Assembly: GCA_902595825.1 (NCBI GenBank)
Contig: CACJRP010000004.1
Span: 23,659 to 87,658, forward strand
Length of the DNA stretch: 64,000 nucleotides
From: an uncultured Bacteroidota bacterium
GTDB lineage: Bacteria > Bacteroidota > Bacteroidia > Flavobacteriales > Flavobacteriaceae
Direction of reading: 5' to 3'
Shown: piece by piece, positions 54,551 to 63,708 of the stretch
How the letters are laid out: the number at the start of each line of letters is the position of its first letter
Numbering within the stretch: the stretch's first letter is position 1
Translations under genes and position numbers: made by a program
Notes under the pieces: generated by a model
Seen by the model: only the letters and a program-made list of their open reading frames with translations
Databases searched by the model: none
Told to the model about the DNA's origin: nothing

Positions 54551-55057
54551 ATGAAAAAGACTAAATACCTCGTAGTGATAATTTTCTTTTTAGTATCTCA
54601 AATTTCAATTTATGCTCAAAGTAAAGTTGCTCACATTGACACACAAAAATTAATTAGCGAGATGCCTGAGGTTATTGCTGCTCAAAAACAATTGGAACAA
54701 CTAGAGAAGACCTATTCTACAGAGATAGAAAATACATATAAAGAGTTTCAGACAAAGGCACAGACTTATTCGGCCGATGCATCTAATCAAACAGACGTTA
54801 CAAATCAAGCACGTCAAAAAGAATTGGAAACTATGCAGCAAAATATAAATCAATATAGAGAAACTGCCGCACAAGATTTACAGAAAAAACAAATGGAAAT
54901 GATGAAACCTCTATATGACAAAGCGCGAGTGGCTATTGAAAAAGTGGCTGCAGCTCAAGGTTTTGATTACGTATTGGATTCTTCAACTGGTGGTAGTGTA
55001 ATCATGGCCAAAGGAAGAGATTTGATGGTAGATGTTAAGTCCGAATTAGGGTTTTAA
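54551..55057 (+). CDS. Skp/OmpH periplasmic chaperone, copy 2
   Basis: A 168-residue paralogue of the preceding gene, with signal peptide ending IYAQ. The core strand is KVAHIDTQKLI, followed by a Gln/Glu-rich coiled coil and the returning strand GFDYVLDSSTGG. The basic tail of copy 1 is absent. It lies 25 bases downstream of copy 1, so tandem duplication is the simplest origin. Confidence 0.93.
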   Translation: MKKTKYLVVIIFFLVSQISIYAQSKVAHIDTQKLISEMPEVIAAQKQLEQLEKTYSTEIENTYKEFQTKAQTYSADASNQTDVTNQARQKELETMQQNINQYRETAAQDLQKKQMEMMKPLYDKARVAIEKVAAAQGFDYVLDSSTGGSVIMAKGRDLMVDVKSELGF

Positions 55058-55058
55058 C

Positions 55059-55568
55059 CTACTTATACCAACTGGAGTAAGTAAGATAATTTTTCGCGAT
55101 TCTTTCTATTTCTTTTTTTGATTCAGATTGCTTTATGCTTTTGACCTTTTTGGCTGGAATCCCAGCATATACAGAATTAGATTCAACAATAGTGTTTTCT
55201 AGAACTACACTTCCAGCTGCTATTATCGTGTTTGAGTTTATTAAAGCGTTATCCATCACAATACTCCCCATTCCAATCAAAACTAAATCATCTATTGTGC
55301 ATCCATGAATGATTGCATTATGACCAATTGAAACAAAATTTCCAATTGATGTAGAAGACTTTTTGTAGGTAGCATGGATTACTGAACCATCTTGGACATT
55401 TACATTATTTCCAATTCGTATTTTATTTACATCTCCTCGGATGATGGTATTAAACCAAATTGAACAATAATCTCCAATGACAATATCTCCAATTACAGTA
55501 GCATTTTCAGCAAAAAAGCAATCTTTACCCCATAATGGTTTTTTACCTAATACAGATTTTATAAGCAT
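55059..55568 (-). CDS. Gamma-class carbonic anhydrase-like hexapeptide protein
   Basis: A 169-residue left-handed beta-helix protein of the YrdA/PaaY type. Hexapeptide repeats run from IGDIVIGDYCSIWFNTIIRGD to the C-terminal helix. Three zinc-type histidines can be seen in DGSVIHAT and SIGHNAIIHGC. Carbonic anhydrase or acyl-transferase-like activity is possible. It converges with the second skp gene, with one base between the stops. Confidence 0.9.
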   Translation of the reverse strand: MLIKSVLGKKPLWGKDCFFAENATVIGDIVIGDYCSIWFNTIIRGDVNKIRIGNNVNVQDGSVIHATYKKSSTSIGNFVSIGHNAIIHGCTIDDLVLIGMGSIVMDNALINSNTIIAAGSVVLENTIVESNSVYAGIPAKKVKSIKQSESKKEIERIAKNYLTYSSWYK

Positions 55569-55608
55569 AATATTGATAAATGTAAATTAAACTTTTTAAT
55601 TTCGCACT

Positions 55609-56490
55609 ATGGATGAACTTGATATTAAATCTAAGATTGTTAGTAAAGACTTACTGTCATTACAATGGAATTTGGATTTAAAAACTGAAAATAGAAAATT
55701 TAATACAGTGGAAGAGGCAAATGACTTTCCTTTAGCTAAAGAAATGTTTTATTTGCCATTTATAAAATCTGTTTCCATCTCAAAAAATGAAATGGTACTT
55801 GAGAGATTTGATATAGTGTCTTGGGAGGATGTCATAGATGAAGTTGAAAAATATATTGAAAAAAAATTACAGTCATTTTTTTTAAACAAATTTCAAAAGG
55901 ATGAAAAAATGCAAAATATCGTTACGCTATATGCTGAAAGCACACCAAATCCAAAAGTGATGAAGTTTGTTTGCAATAAACTTTTGACTAAAAAAATACA
56001 TGAAGTCAAAAGAGGTCATTCAAGTAATGAGTCAAAATTTATAAATTCAATTTTTTTATTTGATTTTGTTGAACAAGTTTTTCTAAATAATAATTATATA
56101 TCCGTCACTTTAAGTGAAAATTACAATTGGGATTCACACTTAAGTGATTTTAGAGATTTTTTAAAAGAGAAATTAGAAAAAGAATTTGATTTTGACATTG
56201 TTGAGAAGAATGAAGCTGCTAATATCAATTATAATAACCAATTATTAGACAAAGTTTCACAGCAGATTATAAAAATAATTGATGAGTATATTAAACCCTC
56301 AGTAGCTATGGATGGCGGAAATATCTTATTTAAAAAATATCATCCCAAAGAAAAGCTAGTAGAGGTAGTTTTACAAGGAGCTTGTAGCGGTTGCCCTTCT
56401 TCAACAGTTACTTTAAAAAATGGTATTGAAAATATGTTAAAAGAGATGATTCCGGGGAAAGTCGAGAACGTATCAGCAATTAACGGATAG
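55609..56490 (+). CDS. Nfu-type Fe-S cluster carrier with duplicated Nfu_N domain
   Basis: A 293-residue iron-sulphur carrier. The C-terminal NifU domain (about 210-293) has the cluster-binding CSGC in GACSGCPSSTVTLKNG, preceded by IKPSVAMDGGNILF. Before it is an Nfu_N domain (about 105-205, YAESTPNPKVMKF). The first 100 residues look like a second, diverged Nfu_N (NTVEEANDFPLAKEMFYLPF). This tandem layout recurs in Bacteroidetes. It divides from the carbonic anhydrase-like gene and converges with tsaB. Confidence 0.9.
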   Translation: MDELDIKSKIVSKDLLSLQWNLDLKTENRKFNTVEEANDFPLAKEMFYLPFIKSVSISKNEMVLERFDIVSWEDVIDEVEKYIEKKLQSFFLNKFQKDEKMQNIVTLYAESTPNPKVMKFVCNKLLTKKIHEVKRGHSSNESKFINSIFLFDFVEQVFLNNNYISVTLSENYNWDSHLSDFRDFLKEKLEKEFDFDIVEKNEAANINYNNQLLDKVSQQIIKIIDEYIKPSVAMDGGNILFKKYHPKEKLVEVVLQGACSGCPSSTVTLKNGIENMLKEMIPGKVENVSAING

Positions 56491-56500
56491 AGAGCTCATT

Positions 56501-57169
56501 TTAAATTTTGAGGTAATTGTTTTTAAGATACAGAGGTTCACAATAAGCCAGGTTTGCAAAATCTTTTATTAAAAATTTAGTGTAAGAAATTTCACCCATT
56601 TCTTTTGAAGAAGGGTTCTTTATATCAACTATATATTTAAATTCTTTTGAATTGAATACACCTTTACATTTTTCAGCTGCATTCCCAAAAATAACTTTCT
56701 TTTTTTTTGGGAAATCTTGAAAAAAATCTCTTGAAATAATTCTTGAAGTTGGGGGTTTTAATATTTTGTGATTTTTATCAAAAATAGAAAAGTAGACTTC
56801 CATTCTTCTAGCATCAAACATTGGAACTAAAATTTCTTCATTTTTTGTTTTATACTTTTGTGCAAGAATTTCAAGACTATTAATTGTGATTAGTGGTATA
56901 TCATTAGAATAGCATATGCCTTTCGCTGATGATAAACCAATCCTAAGCCCAGTAAACGAACCTGGTCCAATACCAACTGAAACAGCCATTAGTTCGTCAT
57001 ATTTAAGGTTTGAATTATTCATAGACTCTTCTATAAACGAATGTAAAAACTCACTGTGCTTGTACCCCTCACCGTCTGACTCTTTTGTGTATATTATTTT
57101 ATTTTCTTTTGATATGGATACTGAGCAATTTGTTGACGAAGTTTCTAAACAAAGAATATAACTTTTCAT
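56501..57169 (-). CDS. tsaB: tRNA threonylcarbamoyladenosine synthesis protein TsaB
   Basis: A 222-residue ASKHA-fold protein that, with TsaD and TsaE, places threonylcarbamoyl on A37 of ANN-decoding tRNAs. LCLETSSTNCSVSIS starts the fold. VGIGPGSFTGLRIGLSSAKGI is the TsaB signature. The His residues that bind metal in TsaD are missing, as expected for TsaB. It ends 332 residues short of any hydrolase domain, i.e. the normal short form. It is 9 bases downstream of the tolC gene on the same strand. Confidence 0.94.
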   Translation of the reverse strand: MKSYILCLETSSTNCSVSISKENKIIYTKESDGEGYKHSEFLHSFIEESMNNSNLKYDELMAVSVGIGPGSFTGLRIGLSSAKGICYSNDIPLITINSLEILAQKYKTKNEEILVPMFDARRMEVYFSIFDKNHKILKPPTSRIISRDFFQDFPKKKKVIFGNAAEKCKGVFNSKEFKYIVDIKNPSSKEMGEISYTKFLIKDFANLAYCEPLYLKNNYLKI

Positions 57170-57178
57170 GAAATAAAA

Positions 57179-58603
57179 TTACATACTAATTGGTATTCCA
57201 AAATAAAACTCCAATACTTTTAATTTAAATATATAATCATATTTGGAACGGATTTCGTCGGAAACGGATGAGTCATATGACTGTTTAATTTGGAGGTAGT
57301 TAAAACTGTCAATTATTCCTTCATTAAATCTGTCCTTGGAATTGTTAAACGAGGCTAGTCTAGCATCTTTAGTTTTTTTTGCTGCTTCAAATAGAGTATA
57401 AGCTCCTTTTGTGTCATTAAAAGCTTGATTAATTGTAGTTTCCAGGTCTAATTTTTGTTGCTCCATTAAATTTTTTGATCTTTGAAGATTAATTTTTGAT
57501 TGTCTAAAATTATTTCTATTTCTAAACCCATTAAATATTGGGATGTTCAACTGAATTCCAAAATTATGCCCATCGTTAATTCCAAGCTGATCAAAAACTG
57601 GCAGAGGCCCAATAATTTCTGGTATTTCAGTTTTGGTATTAACAATTTCTCCACTGCTTCGAACGAATCCTATCGGGATTTCTTGAAACTCCCCAGAACC
57701 TCTAATTCTATCTGCATATGATAATCTAGTACTAAAGCTATAAAAACCTAAAAGTGAGGGTAAAAGATTACCTTTTGCCAATTTAATATCCGCCTCTGCT
57801 ATTTCAACATTTGCAATTGCGAGTTTTATATCATTTCTAAATGATAAAGCTTTTTCAAAAATTTTCTTTGGTCCTTCTTCCATTATTTGGGAAAAGGGTA
57901 CATCCAAATCTTCGTTTAAAATATCAAAGTTTTCGTAGTCCGTAATAAGTAGCAATTGGGCTAAGTTTATTTTAGAGAGTCTTAAATTATTATTAGATAA
58001 AACTAGATTTTGTTCTTGGGATGCAACTTCCGCGATTAGATCTATTCGGTCATTTTCAATTAAAATTCCAGCTTCAACTAAATTGGTTGTTCTTTCCAAT
58101 TGTGTTTTTACTAAATCTAGTTGTGTCTTCTGTACACTTACAATCTCTTTATTGAACATTATCTGCAGATATGCATTTGCGACAAGTAGCTTGGTATCAT
58201 CCATTATGTCTTCAATCTGATATTGTCTGGCCAGCAAAGCTAAATTTGCTCTGTAAAGTTGAATAAAATTTTGTTTACCTCTGTATATGTCTACTCCCAA
58301 ATTTAAATTGCCTGATGAAAATTGTGTTGTCATATTCTCAAATAAACCAGTAGTGATATTTTGATTCAAACCAATATTCCATGAATGGTTTGCATTAAAG
58401 TTTACTGATGGTAAAAAATTTGCTCTTGCGGTATTTTTTTCAATTAATGCATCCTCATAGTTTAACTGACCTTGTTTAATTGAAATATTTTTTTCAATCG
58501 CTAGTTCAATACATTCTTCAAGGGTCCATGCTTTTGGTTGGCCAATCAATTTTTGGTAGGTTAGAGCAACCACTAAAACAATAAATATTTTGTCAGTTCT
58601 CAT
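57179..58603 (-). CDS. TolC-family outer-membrane efflux protein
   Basis: A 474-residue outer-membrane channel with a signal peptide (ending KLIGQ) and the opening AWTLEECIELAIEKN. Two repeats form the trimeric barrel-and-tunnel, with long coiled helices around 165-230 and 380-450. I use ATG 58603, which overlaps the adaptor stop by 11 bases; upstream in-frame ATGs at 58627 and 58621 would delay the signal peptide. It completes the efflux system encoded up to 62920. Confidence 0.92.
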   Translation of the reverse strand: MRTDKIFIVLVVALTYQKLIGQPKAWTLEECIELAIEKNISIKQGQLNYEDALIEKNTARANFLPSVNFNANHSWNIGLNQNITTGLFENMTTQFSSGNLNLGVDIYRGKQNFIQLYRANLALLARQYQIEDIMDDTKLLVANAYLQIMFNKEIVSVQKTQLDLVKTQLERTTNLVEAGILIENDRIDLIAEVASQEQNLVLSNNNLRLSKINLAQLLLITDYENFDILNEDLDVPFSQIMEEGPKKIFEKALSFRNDIKLAIANVEIAEADIKLAKGNLLPSLLGFYSFSTRLSYADRIRGSGEFQEIPIGFVRSSGEIVNTKTEIPEIIGPLPVFDQLGINDGHNFGIQLNIPIFNGFRNRNNFRQSKINLQRSKNLMEQQKLDLETTINQAFNDTKGAYTLFEAAKKTKDARLASFNNSKDRFNEGIIDSFNYLQIKQSYDSSVSDEIRSKYDYIFKLKVLEFYFGIPISM

Positions 58604-59717
58604 CTTTATCGTCGATATCATTTTCAATTTGTGTTCTGTTCCAAACCTTTATTCTATCATTTAAATTAATTCCTGATATTATTTCTACATTTATTCCATC
58701 AGAAATTCCAATTTCAATATTTTTCCTTTTAAACTTTTGATCGGAATTTTCAATCTCAACGTAAGGCTTGTCCGAGTCTTTATCAAACTGGAGTAAAGCT
58801 TCAGAAATACTCAAAACACTATCTTTTCGTTCAAGAATGAAAGAAGCATTGGCACTATAACCTGCCCTAATGGTAAATTCCTTCTCTAACTTTAAATCCC
58901 CTTCTATCTTAAATTGAACAATACCCTCTTCTTCATTTCCTTTGGGAGCAATAAATTTTAATTTAGCATCAAAAAACTTGTCATCTATTGCTCCTAAACT
59001 TACCTTCAGCGGCATACCTAAAAACATTTTGTCTACATCTGTTTCATCTACTTTCCCTTCGAAAATCATTTTGTTTAAATCAGCAATAATAGCAATTGTA
59101 GTTCCATTGTTAAAAGAATTACTCTCAATTACCTGATCTCCTTCCTTAACAGGTATCTCTAGAACTGTTCCAGGTACTGTAGCTCGAACATCTGTGTTTG
59201 CAGTAGTCAGTCCTCCAGCAGAACCAGATTTTATAATTTTAAAATCATTTTCGGCATTAAGTAAATCTTGTTTTGACCTGTTGAAGTTCAATTTTGTATC
59301 CTGAAATTCCTTTATAGATATAATTCCCTTTTTCATCAAATTTTGATTTCTTTTAAAATCGATTTCAGAGTTTTTAAAAATCAGTTTTGCATTTGCTAAA
59401 CGACCTTTAGCACTGTTAAGTTGTCCTTCGTCAGGAACAATTTTTATTTTAGCGATAATATCTCCCTGATTAACAAAGTCACCTTCTTCAACAAAAATTT
59501 GACTCAAAATCCCTTGCACTTGAGGTTTTATTTCAACTTCATCTTCAGGAATGACTTTGCCAGTTGCTACTGTTTTTCTTTCGATGTCTGTTATGAAAGG
59601 GGTATTTGTTTCATAGGTTATGTTCCCCTTACTATTAGATTTTATAAAATAGGCAATAGAAAATAAACCAGAAAAAATAACAGTAAATAATAATAAATAG
59701 CGGATAATTTTTTTCAT
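58593..59717 (-). CDS. Periplasmic adaptor (HlyD/MacA-like)
   Basis: A 374-residue membrane-fusion protein linking the ABC permeases to TolC. An N-terminal membrane anchor (about 5-25) is followed by a biotinyl-lipoyl half (GILSQIFVEEGDFVNQGDII), an alpha-hairpin (about 95-150), and the second lipoyl half (GTVLEIPVKEGDQVI). A beta-barrel and membrane-proximal domain complete it. It lies 9 bases after the permease gene in the operon. Confidence 0.94.
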   Translation of the reverse strand: MKKIIRYLLLFTVIFSGLFSIAYFIKSNSKGNITYETNTPFITDIERKTVATGKVIPEDEVEIKPQVQGILSQIFVEEGDFVNQGDIIAKIKIVPDEGQLNSAKGRLANAKLIFKNSEIDFKRNQNLMKKGIISIKEFQDTKLNFNRSKQDLLNAENDFKIIKSGSAGGLTTANTDVRATVPGTVLEIPVKEGDQVIESNSFNNGTTIAIIADLNKMIFEGKVDETDVDKMFLGMPLKVSLGAIDDKFFDAKLKFIAPKGNEEEGIVQFKIEGDLKLEKEFTIRAGYSANASFILERKDSVLSISEALLQFDKDSDKPYVEIENSDQKFKRKNIEIGISDGINVEIISGINLNDRIKVWNRTQIENDIDDKDEN

Positions 59718-59726
59718 AATTTAAAT

Positions 59727-61004
59727 TTATTCTTCTCTTAACGCATCAATTGGTTTTATACTTACAGCTCTTTGTGCTGGGATTAAACCAATTAGAGTTC
59801 CAAGTGAAATAATGATTATTAATGCGGCCAAAATGAATGAGACCGGAACAGTTGGATTAGTGTATGGAAAACTATCTATATCCGTTGTGGCTAAGTTAAT
59901 ACCGTAAAGCACTAACCCACCTAAAATAATTCCAAAAATTCCTGACACCAGAGTTAAAAATACGGACTCTAATATTATTTGAGTTTTTACCTCAGATGGA
60001 GTAGCTCCTATTGCTCTTCTTACACCTAATTCTTTGGTTCTTTCTTTAACTGATATCAATAAGATATTTCCAATTCCAATAACGCCTGCAAGTATTGTAG
60101 CTATTCCAACAATAATTGAGAGAAGTGTCATTCCTTTAGAAAATCCTTTAATTTTATTGAATATTTCTCCTAAGTTGAAACCACTAATTGCTCTTTCATC
60201 TAAAGGGTTTACGTTATGAATTCTTTTTAGCGTACTTTTTATTTGTTTTTCAACATCTACTACATTTGAATCATCATAGGCTGCAATTGTAAACCAACCA
60301 ACTTTTTCACCTGTATTATAAATATTTTTAAATGTTGTAAACGGTATGAATATATCACCATCTGTCTCAAAACCACCACCTTGAATATACTTGTGGACGC
60401 CTATTACCTGAAAAAAAACATCATCTAATTTTACATATTCTCCAATTACTTTTTCTCCTTCAACAAACAATTCTTTTTTCGTTCTTTCTCCAATCACGCA
60501 GACTTTTCTAGACAGATCAATATCTATTTGATTTATAAACCTACCCCCTTTAAAAATTTTTTTTGTTGCAATTTTTGTGTATTCAGGAAAGTCACCATAA
60601 ATATTGTAATTACCAGATTTAGATTTTCTGACAATGGTGGCAGGCGGTGAACCACCAAAAACCCCCCTTGCATTTCTCGGGGCTATATATTGTATATCTG
60701 GCACACTATTTAACAATACTTTTGCGTCACTAATTTTGAGTCTAGGTCTCCTACCTGTTTTAAATCCTTTGTAAGGCATACTTGTCTGCTGAGTCCAAAT
60801 AAACATGGAGTTCATCGCAATATTTTCAAACTCCTTATCAAATCCGTTATCCAAACCATTTGATGAACCAGATAATGTAATATATATAAAAATACCCCAA
60901 AGTACTCCTATAACAGTAATAATAGTCCGAATTTTGTTTTTCTTAATGGAACTAAATATTTCCTGCCAAGTATCGAAATCAAAAATAACTTTTAAACTAT
61001 TCAT
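59727..61004 (-). CDS. MacB-like ABC permease, second copy
   Basis: A 425-residue permease: one N-terminal helix, a large periplasmic domain (about 45-285), then three C-terminal helices (FtsX-like). ISVKERTKELGVRRAIGATPSEV is the coupling-helix signature that touches the ATPase, and RAVSIKPIDALREE is the usual terminus. It is homologous to the preceding permease (KERTKELGIRKALGASP there), suggesting a heterodimer. The start overlaps the previous stop by 8 bases. Confidence 0.94.
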   Translation of the reverse strand: MNSLKVIFDFDTWQEIFSSIKKNKIRTIITVIGVLWGIFIYITLSGSSNGLDNGFDKEFENIAMNSMFIWTQQTSMPYKGFKTGRRPRLKISDAKVLLNSVPDIQYIAPRNARGVFGGSPPATIVRKSKSGNYNIYGDFPEYTKIATKKIFKGGRFINQIDIDLSRKVCVIGERTKKELFVEGEKVIGEYVKLDDVFFQVIGVHKYIQGGGFETDGDIFIPFTTFKNIYNTGEKVGWFTIAAYDDSNVVDVEKQIKSTLKRIHNVNPLDERAISGFNLGEIFNKIKGFSKGMTLLSIIVGIATILAGVIGIGNILLISVKERTKELGVRRAIGATPSEVKTQIILESVFLTLVSGIFGIILGGLVLYGINLATTDIDSFPYTNPTVPVSFILAALIIIISLGTLIGLIPAQRAVSIKPIDALREE

Positions 61005-62226
61005 CTCTTAATGCTACTATTGGTTTTATACTAGCCGCTCTTTTGGCTGGAACATATCCAGCAATAGCCCCAAAAAGAATAAGTACTATAGTGGCGAAAA
61101 ATGCTGTACTTAGATTTATATATGGATTTTTAATAAAATAATCTTCTAATCTATTACCTGTATTTTTTAGGATTAATACCGCAAAAAACATTCCGACATA
61201 ACCTGAAACAGTTGTGATAAAAATAGACTCTTGCAAAACCATATTTATAACTGACTTTGGTGATGCTCCCAGCGCTTTTCTAATTCCAAGTTCCTTAGTT
61301 CTCTCTTTGACAACAAAAACCATAATATTTGAAATTCCGATTATCCCCGCAATCAGAGTTCCTATCCCGACAAGGGTTACAATTACTTGCAATGCAGATG
61401 CAAATTGCTGATTGCGTTTAAGATCATCAGATACATTTCTAATGAAAACACCTTTTGAGTCTGAAGGGGCAATAAATTTTTTTTGCTTTATATATTCACG
61501 AAGTTGTTTCTCGAAAGCTAGTGCGCCAGAATTTCCAATTTCAGGTTTGAAAGCTACGATAATTGAACCAATTTTTTTTGTTGCCTTTTCCATTTTTTGT
61601 CTTGTAGTATAGGGAATGTAAACAAAACGTTCCTCATTATCACCTCCGGAATCTTTAAAAATTCCTACTACTTTAAAAACAGTTTTTCCAATATCAATAA
61701 ATTTTCCGATTGGGTCTTCTTCACCAAATAAATCCCTTGAGACCAAACGACCAATCACAGCAACCTTTTTCTTTTGTTTGATATCAATATCATTTAAATA
61801 TCTGCCATTGGTAACAATTGTTTTTTCGGCAAATTGGTGAGACGGAGCAACTCCTCTTGTTGTGTAATTTCCATATTCGTTTTTGAATTTTATTTTAGCT
61901 CCTCTCGTTATCCTCGGGGTAATATACTCTAAATAAAAACTGAAAAACTTTTGGATATCATATAAATCTTCATTTTCAAATTCTATTCTTCTGCTTGCTT
62001 TATATCCTTTAAATGGTTTAGATGTTTTACCCGATTCAACATAAAGTATGTTCGTAGCGTCATCCAAAAAAAATTCTTTAAATGAGTTTTTAAGTCCATT
62101 CCCAAGTCCAAATAATATTATGAAAATAAAAATACCCAGTGCAACTGTAAAACCAGATAAAAAAGTCCTCAACTTGTTCTTTTTAATTGTTTCAAATATT
62201 TCCTGCCAACGATCTTTATTAAACAT
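60997..62226 (-). CDS. MacB-like ABC permease, first copy
   Basis: A 409-residue permease with the same four-helix MacB topology: N-terminal helix at about 20-45, periplasmic domain, FtsX region with VVKERTKELGIRKALGASPKSV, and the terminal RAASIKPIVALRDE. It overlaps both its operon neighbours by 8 bases, so the three ABC genes are translationally coupled. Confidence 0.94.
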   Translation of the reverse strand: MFNKDRWQEIFETIKKNKLRTFLSGFTVALGIFIFIILFGLGNGLKNSFKEFFLDDATNILYVESGKTSKPFKGYKASRRIEFENEDLYDIQKFFSFYLEYITPRITRGAKIKFKNEYGNYTTRGVAPSHQFAEKTIVTNGRYLNDIDIKQKKKVAVIGRLVSRDLFGEEDPIGKFIDIGKTVFKVVGIFKDSGGDNEERFVYIPYTTRQKMEKATKKIGSIIVAFKPEIGNSGALAFEKQLREYIKQKKFIAPSDSKGVFIRNVSDDLKRNQQFASALQVIVTLVGIGTLIAGIIGISNIMVFVVKERTKELGIRKALGASPKSVINMVLQESIFITTVSGYVGMFFAVLILKNTGNRLEDYFIKNPYINLSTAFFATIVLILFGAIAGYVPAKRAASIKPIVALRDE

Positions 62227-62920
62227 TTAATTTTACTAAATTTTGTTTAATTTTTTTATCCTCTACTATGATTCCATCTTTAAGTCTAACAATCCTTTTA
62301 CACATTTTTGCAATATCTTCCTCATGGGTAACTACAAGAATTGTTTTACCTGAATTATTTATTTCTTGGATCAAATTCATCACTTCGTGTGAAGTTTTAC
62401 TATCAAGTGCTCCCGTGGGTTCGTCAGCGAGCAACACCTTGGGCTCTGTTACCATCGCTCTTGCAATCGCTACTCTTTGCTTTTGACCTCCAGAGAGTTC
62501 GCTAGGTAAATGTTTTGACCAATCACCTAATCCAAACTTTTGTAAATATTTCATTGCTTTCTGTTGTCTCTCTTGCCTTCCAATTCCTTGATAATATAGA
62601 GGTAACGAAACATTTTCAACTGCATTTTTATAATTTATTAAATTGAAAGACTGAAATACAAATCCTAAAAATTTATTTCTATACTTAGCTGCTTTAGTCT
62701 CATTTAAATTTTTAATTTCTACATTATCAAGTCTATAGATACCGTTATCTAACAAATCTAACATACCAATAATATTTAGTAAAGTGGATTTCCCAGAACC
62801 CGAGGAGCCCATAATAGCAATTAATTCCCCCTCTTCAATATTTAAATTTATTCCCTTTAATACATGAAGTAAGGAATTTCCAATTTTATATGATTTATGT
62901 AAATCTTCTAGTTGTATCAT
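62219..62920 (-). CDS. ABC transporter ATPase (MacB/LolD type)
   Basis: A 233-residue ATPase powering the two permeases. Walker A is GSSGSGKST, the signature motif LSGGQKQRVAIARA, Walker B VLLADEPTGALD, and the switch His is in VVTHEED. It is a separate polypeptide rather than fused to a permease as in Escherichia MacB. First gene of the ATPase-permease-permease-adaptor-TolC operon. Cargo (macrolide, peptide or lipid) cannot be predicted. Confidence 0.96.
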   Translation of the reverse strand: MIQLEDLHKSYKIGNSLLHVLKGINLNIEEGELIAIMGSSGSGKSTLLNIIGMLDLLDNGIYRLDNVEIKNLNETKAAKYRNKFLGFVFQSFNLINYKNAVENVSLPLYYQGIGRQERQQKAMKYLQKFGLGDWSKHLPSELSGGQKQRVAIARAMVTEPKVLLADEPTGALDSKTSHEVMNLIQEINNSGKTILVVTHEEDIAKMCKRIVRLKDGIIVEDKKIKQNLVKLNV

Positions 62921-62959
62921 TTTTAAACTAGTTTGTAATGTAAACTTAATTTAAAAAAA

Positions 62960-63166
62960 TTATTTTTTGTATATTTTATAAAACATGTATCCTACAATAA
63001 AAACCAGTATATAAGGAATACTCATAAGATATAAAATACCGTCATTAATACCTTTCGCTGTTGACATACCTTTTTCTGACTCAAGAACTGCACGGCACAT
63101 AGAACATTGAGCATTTAAAATCTTTGGGCTGTAAATAACAAAAATGGATAATAAGTATTTTTTCAT
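62960..63166 (-). CDS. Small CxxC membrane protein beside cytochrome-oxidase assembly genes
   Basis: A 68-residue protein with signal peptide (ending LNAQ), CSMC at the mature N terminus, and one membrane helix (about 46-64). The CSMCRAVLESE and GINDGILYLMSIPY segments recur in Bacteroidetes proteins next to DUF420 and SCO genes, as recalled from family knowledge. It abuts the DUF420 stop (adjacent, sharing one base). The cysteine pair facing the periplasm could bind copper; this is inference. Confidence 0.75.
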   Translation of the reverse strand: MKKYLLSIFVIYSPKILNAQCSMCRAVLESEKGMSTAKGINDGILYLMSIPYILVFIVGYMFYKIYKK

Positions 63167-63708
63167 TATTTATAATAAGGAGAAATCATCAGGTATACAA
63201 TTACACCAGTAGTAGTTATATATAGCCAAATTGGCAATGTGATACGAGCAATTTTTTTATGATTTGAAAAATGTTTGGATATTGCCCTCACATAAGATAT
63301 TAAAACAAGAGGAATTATTCCAATGGAGAGAGTAATGTGAGTAATCAAAATGAAAAAATAAAGTGGTTTTAATAAACCTTCTCCCCCATAAGGTGTTGGG
63401 TCGGATGTCATGTGATAAAGAACATACATCACAAGAAATACTAAAGAAAGAAAAATTGAAGATTTCATCAGTTTCCTATGTAAATTTATTTTTTTTGATC
63501 TGATGGCAAAAAATGCAAGAATTAAAAAAATAGTGGTTACACCATTGATCGTAGCATAAATTTTGGGGAGAAAATCAAAACTATAAGTGACATCAATTTT
63601 AACTCTAAAAAGTATAGCAACCACAATTGGAATTAATAGAGAAACCGCAATAATTAATTTTTTGTATTTGAGTTTCTCACCTGTAATTTCTGCCTTATTA
63701 TTTTTCAT
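63166..63708 (-). CDS. DUF420-family membrane protein (cytochrome oxidase-associated)
   Basis: A 180-residue protein with five membrane helices. Conserved polar residues include histidines in LYHMTSDPTPYGGEG and ILITHITLSIGI, typical of DUF420 (CtaM/YozB-like), a family implicated in assembly of haem-copper oxidases. Its start overlaps the SCO1 stop by 4 bases, strengthening the respiratory-assembly role. Confidence 0.9.
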   Translation of the reverse strand: MKNNKAEITGEKLKYKKLIIAVSLLIPIVVAILFRVKIDVTYSFDFLPKIYATINGVTTIFLILAFFAIRSKKINLHRKLMKSSIFLSLVFLVMYVLYHMTSDPTPYGGEGLLKPLYFFILITHITLSIGIIPLVLISYVRAISKHFSNHKKIARITLPIWLYITTTGVIVYLMISPYYK

